Made by a program: the position numbers and the translations under genes. A DNA stretch of 64,000 bases from Echinarachnius parma (taxonomy: Eukaryota; Echinodermata; Echinoidea; Clypeasteroida; Echinarachniidae), in the NCBI GenBank assembly GCA_037951105.1, contig JBAMJV010001364.1, positions 186,001 to 250,000 of the forward strand, in the 5' to 3' direction. The notes below the pieces were generated by a model. That model was not told the origin of the DNA. It made no database searches and saw nothing but the letters and a program-made list of their open reading frames with translations. Shown in pieces: positions 47,701-60,400 of the stretch (its first letter is position 1; the number at the start of each line of letters is the position of its first letter).

Positions 47701-50700
47701 ATATTTACTGATTTATTGATTTTACGAGACACAAGCATATATGTTTGACTTCGATATCTATACCTCTCCTCTATCTTGAAATGGAGGTCTCGTCCTGGAT
47801 GTTAACTTTGTTAAAGGGACTTAGTAACATTGTCCAAATCCTCAAAATCCAATTGGAATTATAGCGGTTCCCTCATACCTTGTTGTATTCTTATTAACAA
47901 TAAAATCATAAAAGACAGTTTTAGGTTTTTCAAATTTCCCTTTCGTTAAAAAAGATATGTACGATTGAAGTGTTCAGATGTTGAATAATCCACTGGATCG
48001 TCAAAACCGTGTACAAAGTGAGTACAATGAGTTAGTGAATATCACTTTGCTTTTTTGCTCATTACTCGGCCATATCACGTCTATTTAACTTGAAATGTTC
48101 ACACAACACTCAGTGGACATATCAGATATAAACAACAATATACACTCATCACTTTTTGCACATGTCAACAAAGTTACTAAATCCCTTTAACACACGCAAC
48201 AAAGTTACTAGATCCCTTTAACAGCAAAATTGAATTGAATAATGATGTTATTCACCTTCTCTAGCAGAATGCTGTAGATGCATGCTTCCATAAACTCTGT
48301 CCAAAGCACACATTGTATGGTAATAACATTGATGGGTAAATGTAATTTATCAAATGATTGTGGGAAGCAAAGTGCAGTTGGTTTCATAATTCAATAATGC
48401 TCGGTGTGAGTATATTTACAGTAATCTATTTCACAAACCATAATACTAGCTTTCATAAATTATCTCAGTAAAAGTACACGGGGTCTCAGGTTGATTTAGC
48501 CACGGAAATGCCAAAAAGAGCCTCTGAAAATTTGCATAATATAGAGTGAGATGCATGTCAGTGTTTTTTTAGTGCTTAAATAGAAGCCCTGGCAACCAAC
48601 ATTACAACACATTTCTGAATCATCTTCATAATGATATCTGTGTATCTATTACTTGTTATATGATATTCATCTCATCTACACAGCTGCATTAAATATCATG
48701 TTATATATTGTCAAGTACAATGTAGCTTGTGAATCTCTGAGACTGACAACTACTCTCTGATCGACTTTTTCATGTGTCAAATTATGTATTGAAAAGTAGA
48801 ATATGTTACAAGTAATACATTGAGAGTGTAATATTGAGAATCCAGTATATATCTTGTGGAATCTTGTATCATATTAGGCGCTATATAAATCAAACCTATT
48901 ATTATTATTAATACATATAGGCTAACATCAGTGAAATATATGACATATTAAAGGAAAAGTCCACCCTTGAAATGTATTGTTTGCTATGGCAGAATGTGAA
49001 TGAGATGAATCATGAGTGAAAATCAGAACAAAAACTGTAGACCATCATTCTCTATCAACAAAATTCTCGATACGGTATTGAAAGAAACCATATAATGTTA
49101 GAAATCAAAACAAGTTTGAAACACAGGCGCTCACATAACTGCATCGGAAGAACAAGTGTTCCTTGCTTTGCCTTTGTTTTTTTATTCGATCAATGTTTTA
49201 TAGCAAAGTAGACAAACCTACATGAGTTCATGTATGGTATCTCTATTTTCTATATACTTCATCAATATTGGATATAATAAATTTGTTTAGTGGAAATCCT
49301 AACTTTCAGTTAATCAAAGCCCTTTTTTTCTCCAATATCTGTCCCTTCCCCTCCCAAGATTTCTGTTCTATCTTGCTGTATGGCTTTACTGGACAAGCCT
49401 TTAAAGATGCCGCCCAAATACCGCCGCAAGACCTACACCAAGATTGAGAAGCAGATCCTGATGGAGCTGATCGAACCCAACCTGCCGGCCATCACCGACA
49501 AGCGGAGGGAGGGCAAGGTCCTCTTCAACTGCGACAGAGCTTGGCGGGAGATCGCCCTCCTCTTCAACGCCCACCGCGACACCGTGACCAACCGTTCGGC
49601 CAGCGACCTGCGCGGGGCTTGGAAGTACGTGACCCAGGTCCAGTTCCCGACCCTAGCGCCCATGCAGATCGTCATGGAGTACCTGAATGGCAGGAAACGG
49701 CTGGTCAACTACCGAGCTCTCCTGCTGGATGCATCGCATTGGAAGATGGAAGACGGTACTACTGCAGGTATGATTGCTTGATCCTTTCTCATGCTCATGA
49801 TTCTCTGCTAAATTTACAATTTGTTAAAGTGCTATGTGGTCATGATCACTACCATCACAACACGCAATTATCATACAGATACTGCAACAATTACGTCAAT
49901 ATTTGTGTTAAATCAAAGCCATGTTAAACTCCGAAAACTTCCTATTGTCATGGATTCAGGAGTGTCTCTGCCCCTCTCAGACCAGCCTCCAGTCAAGGTG
50001 TGAGTGAAGCGCACATTGATCATCATAAACCTATGTTCTTTCTGACTTGTGCATGATCTAATCAAGACCCTCCATTGTTCTGAAGTCACGAGTGTCTATG
50101 CCCCTCACAGACCTGCTTTCAGGAAAGGTTTATGACCGTCAAGTTACTCAAATTTTTGAAAAAAATGATAAAAGATAGTGGTTTCAGTTGAACAGAAGAT
50201 TAATTACGAAGCTATGTGTGTTTCTGCCTTGTGCATGATCTAACCAGACCCTCCATTGTCCTGAATTGAGGAGTGTCTTTGCCTCTCATTAAATGTGTAT
50301 GACCATCAAGTACGAGTATAAAGGTGCGAGGAAAGCGTACAGTGATCATTATTCATTATAAATCTACATGTATGTTCTCTCTGCCTTGTGCATGATCTAA
50401 TCAGACCTTCCATTGTCCTGAATTCAGGAGTCTCTTTGCCCCTCACAGACCTGCCTCCAGTCAAGGTGCGAGGGAAGCGCACGGTGTACAAGCTGTATGA
50501 GAAGGAGCTGCTGTTGGAGCTTGTCACCAACAGATGGTCGGACATCATGCTGACCGGGCCGGAGCTCACCTGTGAGCTGCGCAGGGATGGTGCTTGGCAG
50601 GAGATACACGACAACTACAACGAAGACCCAAGGGCGGTCACTCAAAGGTAAATAGTGCCGTAATATGTCTCATGACATCTACTCAGATTACATATTTCAG

Positions 50701-51402
50701 TACTTGCCAAAAATACATGTATGACCTCATCATTACAATTATTATTATTTTGTTCAATTCATACAAAGGACAAATCTGTTAAGAAATGGTAAAGAAGGTA
50801 AAGAAGTTTTGTAACAATAAATTGTTTGTTGTCTTATTTTCACAATTTGTTTAAAACTAATATTCAAAAACATATATTAAAGGTGACAATTGGCTTGAGA
50901 GAAAATATGAGCTCGAATCACAGAAGTGTTTGTTTGATGTTTTCCTAGCAGATCTGTGCGAGACCTACGCTACTGCTGGAAGTACATGGTGCAACAAGGC
51001 CGACAGGTGGAAGCCAAGCTCAAGGCCCAGCAGCCCGGTGACCCCCCCTTCATCCCCTCACCAACAGAGGCAGTCTACCTCAGGGTGCGGCAGCTGGAGC
51101 TGGACTGCGGCAGTCGCTTCCTGCCGTTCTTCATGCAGGGCTCTGGCTCCGGGGACGACATGGAGAACGGAGAGGCCTCCTCCCGAAGGCACTCCACATC
51201 AGCCCACGGGCGAGGCAGAGGGCGGCCAAAGAGGCAGCCTGCTCAGCCGAACGTGGAAAGTGCAGCCCAGCAAGCTGCCCAGGCCGTGCAGGCGCAGCAG
51301 GCTGCTCACCAGGCAGCGGCACAGGCAGTGCAGGCAGCGCAGGCAGCCCAAGCAGCACAGGTTGCTCAGCACCAGCACGTCCAGGTCCAGGTCCAGGAGC
51401 AG

Positions 51403-51446
<44 letters not shown>

Positions 51447-54400
51447 ACAGCAGAGACAGGAATCCTCTGCACAGCACCAGGGGTCCTCCCTCCAGCACCA
51501 AGCCACATCCCAGCAGCAGCACCAGCCCCCTCAGCTGCAGGACCCCACTCCTCCTCAGCACCCAAGCCTGGCCCTGCTGCACCAGAGCCAGGCTCACCAA
51601 CTGCACCATGCGCCCTCGCCACACCAGGTGCCTGTGCCCCACCAGGCCCAGAGCCCACAGCATGCCCTGCACCCTGGTCCTGGTCCTCTGCAAGTCCCTC
51701 TGGCCCACCAAGGTCTGGCCCTTATCCAGGGTCTTGCGCTGCATCAGGGAGTCAGACCTCAGCACTCAAGCTCATAAGTCATCTACTTTTTCCTATTTCA
51801 TTCTATTCTATTCTATTCCTAGAACCTTTTATGTTTTCTTTGATAATAAGATAACATTCTAACACAATATTTCCACTTTTTCCTTGCGATTACCAAAACA
51901 ATATTTTTGTCTGCTTTTACTTACAAAACTTACGTCTTGTTTTTAAAATAAATTCTCTTGCCTTTGTTGAGTTTGTTCTGACCAATTTTAAACTTTAACA
52001 TAACTTGTATACTCTGCATATAGTGTAATTTTAAACGTTAACTCAGTACATAATATTATTTGAAATAAAATAATATAACTTTTAATCCTTGTAAAAATAA
52101 TATTTGTAATAAGCTACAATTTGTAAGCTACACAAAAATAATTCAGACAGCAGATATTGCATCTCATTGATTGGTTTGCTCTCTCTATACATATGTATGG
52201 AAAACAAACCCATTGACATCTCATTGTTTTAAGCGATTTTTAGGGACATAACAAATATATGACTATATATGTCATTTAGTTGTGAAAGTGTTTGAAGATG
52301 TTGGCAAAATATTCATGTGAATGTAAATAACGTAATAAGTTACTCATAACAACTTTTTTTAGAGCTCTGTATATTTGCTTAGAGTTAGGGTTAGACAACT
52401 TGTGTATATTTAGTAATAAACCTGCTGTACATTCTATGAAAGTAAAAAATAATGCCTGCTCATGTTCATCGAAACTGTTCTATATATTATGCATGTTCAT
52501 TAGTAGCATTAGACCATCAAAGTGCCAATTGTGACCATTCATTACTCTCAAGTGTACGTGTACATGTATGTCCGTGTCTGACTGTTGTAACATGTAGTTC
52601 ATTCATGCTATTTATTTTTCCTGTTATGATTGCACAAAAAGTTACAGTGGAACCTCTTTATAATGAGGTCCTTGGGACCATGAAAATTACCTTGTTATAT
52701 CAGGTATCTTGTTATATCAGGGTAACATAACAAAATAATATATAAGGGCTGGGACTATAATATCTGGGGCAATATCAGATACAGCTCTTTAGAATGAGGT
52801 TCCACTGTATTACCTTGTTATAAGAGGGTTTTGTTATATCAGAGCTCCTTATAATGAGGTTCCACTGTATTACCTTGCTGTAAGACGGTTTTGTTATATT
52901 ATCAGGGCTCTTTATAAGGAGGTTCCACTGTATTACCTTGCTATAAGAGGGTTTTGTTATATTATCAGAGCTCGTTATAACGAGGTTCCACTGTTCAAGA
53001 AATAACAAAATCCATGCCGTTTTCATCTTGGTCAGACTCATAAATTTGCTTTTCCATATAACATCGATGTAACATGTTGTAGTTTGTGTATTATTATTTC
53101 ATGATTCCAAAGACTTAATTGTAGTAATTTTCAAGCTTTTTGTTTTTGACATAATTATATACATGTAGTATGTGATAAGTCACAGTGTCTCAATAATGTA
53201 TCTTCTCTGTGACTGTAATTATGTGCTAAATTATCATTTTTAATGACAAATGTACACTGCAGCTCATTGTTAGTGTAAGTATTAACTATTAACATACATA
53301 TAGTGATATAATAATTATGATGATTCCTTTTTGTAATTTCTTTAATAAATCATTACCAGTAATATAATACAAATTATGTGGACTGTAAATATGAAAATTT
53401 ACATTAAAAATACCCATCTTGTGTATTTTCATGAAATGTTCAGATAATGACGATAATTAATCGCAATCATATTGTATTTATGTTACAATATCAAGAGGAA
53501 ATTAAGCTAGTGGGAATTTAATCTTATTATTGGACTTTTTTCTCAATGTATTTATTATACAAAATAGGTCAATAATCCTTCATAGTATTAGTGGTATACT
53601 AACTGTTCACTTATCATCCATATGCTGTACTAGTAGTAGAAGCATGAAAATGAAGATTTATTATTTCTGTTGAATTATGATTAAGAATGATAATTGATGA
53701 TTAATATGTTGATTATGATTACTAGTCAAAGAAAATCATTGATTCAACTGTATAATTCTATTCAGGGAAACCTGGTAATCATGCATTTATGTCCCTGTCC
53801 CATATACCCGGAAAGCCTTTTCGTAAGAGCCACATATTGCATATTTGTGGAATGCAATGAAGCGAGGATATTCGGTGGCAATAACGTGGCTACGCCGTGG
53901 TGATACGTGATAATACCTGGCAATAGTGGGGTTTCGTGCCACTAACAGGAATGTAGAACAAACATTTAAAAGTGTCCAAAATTCTGCCTTCCCACAGAAA
54001 CGCAGTTCTGTGCCAGTTTCTAGATATACTGTACATTCTATTTTTGTTTACAGCCTGAAACGGACTCCTAGCTTAGACTTAGTTTCCATTCATTCAATTT
54101 AATATTTTCCCGTATCACCACGCAGTGCCACGGACGGAATAGCCATGAAATTAATTGCCACCAAATAGCCCTGTTTCATTGCATTCCACTTTTTGAAAAA
54201 ATGTGCATCTTTTGAGCTTGACGAAATTTAAATTCGTGTTCAGTGATTTGTTCACTACCCCCATGCCCAAATTCAGGTAGATACCAGAGGTGAAGCACGA
54301 AAGTCAAGAAATAAGGCGATTTTCACTGTTCGGCCCACGGTCTAATACGTTGCTCGAACATGAAGGCTTTATGGATATGTGTGACTAGGGCCCCGTTGCA

Positions 54401-57400
54401 GAAAGAGATACAATCGATTGTAAGTTGCAATTAATCGTAAGTCAGATCACGTGTTCTAGATGCGCAAATCTGATTGGTTGAAACGCGTACATTTTCTGAC
54501 TTACGATCAATCGTAACTTACAATCGATTGTATCTCTTTCTACAACGGGGCCCAGGACATTTAATAGACTTTGTGACAGCCGAATAATTGTTAGAACTGT
54601 GTCCGATGATCTCATGTACAGTTATACATGATATGTACTCAGTGGCCATGTTGTTGTTGTTGTTCTTGTTAATATTGTTGCTGCTGCCCTTTTAGCGTTC
54701 TCATTTCCTGATACAACTAGTGTATTGCATGTCAACATAATAAATTGTATTATATATATGTTTAAAAAAAGTAATAAAACCTCAATAGATACAAATAATA
54801 AAACAGTCTTCGTGTCCTTCAATCGCATTCACTTATTTATTTGTTTTAATAAAATAAATGCATGTGTTCCATAGTGTCTAGGTGTGCATAGACTGCAAAG
54901 TATACCAATGATCTTCATACAGTATGTACTACAAACATTTCATAGATAAATTCACGTATGCACATTTCCAGTGGTGAATTCCACAGAAATGTCTCTTAAT
55001 TGATACAATTTGTTTTTATTAATATTATCCTTGTTTGTCAATATTGCTTCTTGCTTCAGTTTTCAGAGTTAATGAGTGTTGTCAAGTTGCAGCCAAGAAT
55101 AGCCAAGGAGGTCTCCTTGGAACAGCCTAGCTGGTTGATTTAGTGCGATGAACTCTTGTTAACCCCCTTCTCAAGTCACACTTCTTGGGATGTTTCACAA
55201 AGATTTTACGTTGAACTTAACTTATGGTGGGACTTAAAGTTATGGGAAGCCATTTGTAGCCATGAAATGAAAAGTATTCAAGAGCAAAAAAACAAAATCA
55301 CATATGAGACTTTTGATTGATTTTATAGTCAAGAATATTAAATCTCCTTAATAACAGAAAATAATTATGCTTTAAACAAAACGTAACGTTGCATTTACAA
55401 AATATTACAAACGCAGTACTCTTTGATACTTGATAGTACATATTACAGAAATTGAGCACAGCTGCTAGAAGAATATAATCTCTCATATCTCATGACATTT
55501 GTGGACTTGCATAAACACTTAAACATGTATCAGTAATGAGTACTGCTAAAACCAATCAAAAGTGAAAACACTTCTCAAGAAAGGAGACTGATCTAAGAAA
55601 TTTCTGGCATGTAAGATTATATATATGACAGGAAAAGTTTCACTTTCATATTAAATTCCCTTTCGATATCACTGCTGTATCCCTTTCAACCCTATGCTTT
55701 TTCAACTTCAAATCAAACGTACCCCCGACGGTAATCCCATTATATGAGTAACTGGTTAATATTGGGACGAACCAAGTTTGAGCGTGTTATATACTGTTGT
55801 ATCCCTTGATGTATTTCAACTTTAAATCATACCCTCTAGATCTTTAATCCCATAATCTGAATGAATGGTTATAATTGAAGCAAACCAAGTTTGAGCGTGT
55901 GTTACATACTGCTGCATCCCTTTAAGTTAATTTCAACTTCGAATCATATACCCCCTGTAATCCAATAATCCGAGTGACTGGTTAAAATTGGGACAAACCA
56001 AGTTTGAGCGTGTTACATACTGATGTATCGACTTGAAGTATTTCATGCATACCCCTGTAATCCCGTAATCTGAGTAACTGGTTAAAATTGGGACAAACCA
56101 AGTTTGAGCGTGTTACATACTGCTCTATCCCTTGAAGCATTTCAACTTCAAACCACACATACCCCCTGTAATCTGAATGACTGGTTACAATTGGGACAAA
56201 CTATACAGCTTGAGCGTGTTACATACACTCCACATCATACTCTCGCTAATCCCATAATCTGAGTGACTTGTTATAATTGTGACAAACCAAGTTTGAGCAT
56301 GTTTCATTGCAATATGGGATCCTGTTTGTGACCGTGCAATCCACATGTTCAATGCTATATGCCGTGGTGTGCTAATTATCAGATGTGCCCCGAGGTCGGT
56401 GTTATTAATTACCATGTCCAAGATGTCAGGTTTGAGAGCGTCCGATGCCATGAAATACGGATTATCTCATTAAAGGCAGCAGGTGATGTATTACTGAAGA
56501 TTATCAAATACATGTCTATACCTTAGAAGGAAATTTCACTGCGCAAAACATGGGAAACACACGCAGACAGGAAGGTGGGACACCGCGTAGAAGGAAATTA
56601 TGTCCATACCGATATTCACATGTGTGCCAAACAATTTATAAACAATTGAATGGTTTATGCAAATGCAACTAAAGTCAATTGTGATTATAGATGTTGAAAA
56701 CAAATAAAATAAGAAAATTGTAAGATCATAAGTACCATATCTTTAGAAATATGCATATATATGCAATGAGTAACATAATTTAAATACAATATTTTGTATT
56801 ACTATGATGCTTTCAAATTTGAACAATTTCAACAGTTATTTGGCATCTTTTGCTTGTCATCTTTTGCCTGTCATATAGACTCAGAATCGAGCAGGAATGC
56901 ATACATTTTATTGTTTACTTTTATGACAAGCAAAAGAGTAAATAACAGGCCAACGTTGCGTTGAAAATGGTCAAATTTTAAACCTGACTCGGGGTTACAA
57001 AATGCAAGGTTAAAGATGAAAACTTCTAATTAAAACCAAAAATTGTTGATCTTGATAATGTATAATTGTTCTCCGTGAAAGATTCCCCACCTGGTAAAAT
57101 CAGTCATTACGTCCAGATATTCTGGAAAATATGTCGTTCCATTTTATTTGGGCCTTTCAGTTTACACATGTATGTGATTGAATGAAATGTTTAATACAGC
57201 GAAATTTGTTGTGCATGTATTTCTGTATAGGTAATGGAACTCGATCCCCTTTTGTAAATGTAGGTAAAACAGCAAAAAGAAGGGAAACAAAGCTAGTTGT
57301 GCATGTCTTTCTGTATAGGTGACACTCCCCTTTACCAGGCCTCCCTACCTTGTTAGAAGTCTAAACATGGATTATGGGGATTATATTCTTTGAAAGTTAA

Positions 57401-60400
57401 CTCTGCAGCTTTTTTTTTCTTAAATTATAATATGTATATACAAATATATTTAAAAATGCAAAATAAGGGAAACAAACCAAGTTGTGCATGTCTTTCTGTA
57501 TCGTGGCACTCCCCTTTGCCAGGCCTCGACCACTACATTGTTAGAAGTCTGAACATTCTGTGACTCACAGAATTAGTCTTGTAATAATTGTTTTTTGCGT
57601 CTATTCTTGCTCATCTATTTTAAACTCGAGGACAGAGTATAATCTTTTACAACTGCTATGGAACATTACATTGAGGGAAATAAGGGAACTTAAATTCTAA
57701 AAACAACTGTCATGAAACCTGAGGGAAATGGGGACAGGGGCAATGGGAATGGTCGTCTCAAGTCACAATACCGATATGGAATTAAATTCGTTGAATACAA
57801 ACTCAGATGTTTTTTTTTAGCTGAGAGTTCTTTCTATACATTGTAGACGAATAGGTGATCAAGCTATTCATGAAAGCTTGATAGAAGAACTGGTGGATTA
57901 TTGTAATTTAATACGGCACTTGCTAATGTACAAAAAACAATATACAAGTAGAACTTTTAATTGAGGACAATATTAACAATTACAGATGAATGGAAGATTA
58001 CTTGGTCTTAACTCTCATTCTATTAATTACTCCCCACGTATCCTCAATATATACCGAACATGTTTTGTAGCAGATATTATATTTAGATTGGGATGAATTA
58101 ATGAATTATACATGAATTAGAACGAATAATGCGCTTAGAAACATTGTATTAAGCCCCATACAAATGTAATATATTATTATTATTATTAGAAAATTAACAG
58201 TTTCATTAAAACCAGAGTATTTCCAATGAAAATAAAACTGCAATCAGTTCCTAGGAGACAATTGCAAGCAAGAACTCATACAAGAAGGGGGCGGACAATG
58301 AAAACTAAAATGTAACATGCCAGCAAACAGAAGATCAAAAAAAGAGGCAGACAAAAAGATGATAAATGGGGGGAAAATTAGTCATTTTGGACCAACTTTG
58401 GCTATCTGAGTCAGAGGAGATTGAAGGGATGGAGCCCAAGTAAATCTGAGAAAATCTGATCTGTCATTGATCAATTCAGGTAATGAATGTCATGTACGTA
58501 CTCATCTCAGACTCTGTATGTCAAGACAAAGTTGGACATATTTGCATGAAATTATGTTTTAATGTGTAGAGAACATTAAAAAAAAGTAAATTGAAGGTGG
58601 GGAAATGTCCCCGTTAAAGAATTAGCAGTTTTCACTCAAACTTGGCGAGCAGAGTATTTCCAATGAAATAAAACTGCTGTTATCAATTACTGGGAAACAA
58701 TTGCAAGCAAGAAATCACACAAAGTAAGGGGGCGGAAAATGAAAACCAAAATGTAACATGACAAAAGCGGCAAAAAAAGGAGGCAGACGAAAATATATCG
58801 AATGGTAGAAAATTAGTCATTTTGGACCAACTTTGGCTATCTGAGTCAGAGGAGACTGAAGGGATGTAGCCCTTGTAAATCGGAGAAAATCTGATCTGTC
58901 ATTGATCAATTCAGGTAATGAATGTCATGTATGTACTCATCTCAGACGCTGTATGTCAAGACAGAGTTAGTATTACCATGCATGGAGTCGCTCCCTTAAT
59001 ACAATCCATCATGTATTACACATCCCCCTATATACAAATTTTTGTTTAAAGAGTGAATTTTTTGTTTTTTGTTTTGTTTTGTTTCTGTGACTAATAAAGT
59101 ATGGGTTTGTAAACCTAAACATCACTTGTACTTTGTTTACATCTATACCAAAATGAAGTCCATGTCCTTAATTATTTACTTTGAACAATTAAAGTGATCC
59201 ATTAACGTCACATTTCCCCCCAAAAGTGATACCATTAATACCATTGGAAGATTCTTGTGAACGTTTTGGGGGTTGATTTTTCACAAAGCTAATGGATCAC
59301 TTTAAAAACAAAACTTGTACAAGTAAGTTAAATGGGTTATGAGATCATAATCAGTGGACAGTAATTTAGTCATTTCTAAACCAGTGTCTCTTTCTCAGTA
59401 AGCGAAAATGGCAATGTCAGCATTCAGCTTAAAGAACTCTTTCAATTGTACTTTGCTTGAACTGTCATTATTTCTAGTTTAATAAATGAATAAGTGAAAA
59501 AGGCAAGCAAACTACCATTTGGTGACTAATTACCATATGTCTGTACCCAGTGGAAATTAACCCCTTGACTATACGGGAACCGGGTGGGTTGTGTGCAAAG
59601 TCTATGGAGATTTCAGAACCTCGAGGGAAATGGGACAACAATGATGATACTTTCGAGTTCAAGCATGACGACCAGTTTCATGATTCCATTGTCACGCTTA
59701 TATTAGTATTAGTAAGAGGAAAACGGCAAGGCACAAAGGAACAACTAAAGTTCCAAATGACTTAGGTAGCTAAGTTACTAATTCCCTCTGTTGCTAAACA
59801 ATACATAGGTTTGGGAAACACCCCACCTTTTTTTGTCAACAATGTAAAATAATATATGGTTCATTGCCTGTGTCTATCAAGAAAATTTTAAAGCTACAAA
59901 TCTGGATTCCAATCATTCAAATTAACATGATCAGGGTCAGCATCAACAAAGATACCACGAGCCCTTGCAGAATATGATATGAGTGTATGGGATAATGGGA
60001 TATACAATATGACTTGCGAGGCCAATTACGTAATTATTTATCTATTATTTCATTATATTAAAATCAAAGAGAACAAATTCTGAAATGGTTACCACGTCAT
60101 GACGGTGTTCATGTGATATGCCCTAAAGTATTTAGATGATTTGGGTGGTTTTCTTTGATAATTCTATACCAGATTTCCAAACTGTCTTTTTGGTTTAATT
60201 AGTTTGACAACCTCAGACCTATACATGAGGAAATTGTCTGTCAGACTTTGTTGTATATCGTCGGTTGCGAAAGAGAAGGGCGCTAAGTCACTCTTTGTAC
60301 TTTGGTGAAATAAGCCCTTTGCAGACAGAGCCGACTCGACCCGATCCGACTGGTTTTCATTCGGATCGGCTCAGTTTTCAGTGCCTCGCGACACACATTT

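Noticed and set aside
51131-51765. Long antisense ORFs over SANT exon 3
   Set aside because: Shadows of the GC-rich CAG-containing exon; poly-Leu or poly-Ala readings.
50930-51862. 310-codon alternative-frame ORF
   Set aside because: Ser/Arg/Asn-rich shadow of the CAG repeat; the other frame joins the upstream exons in phase.
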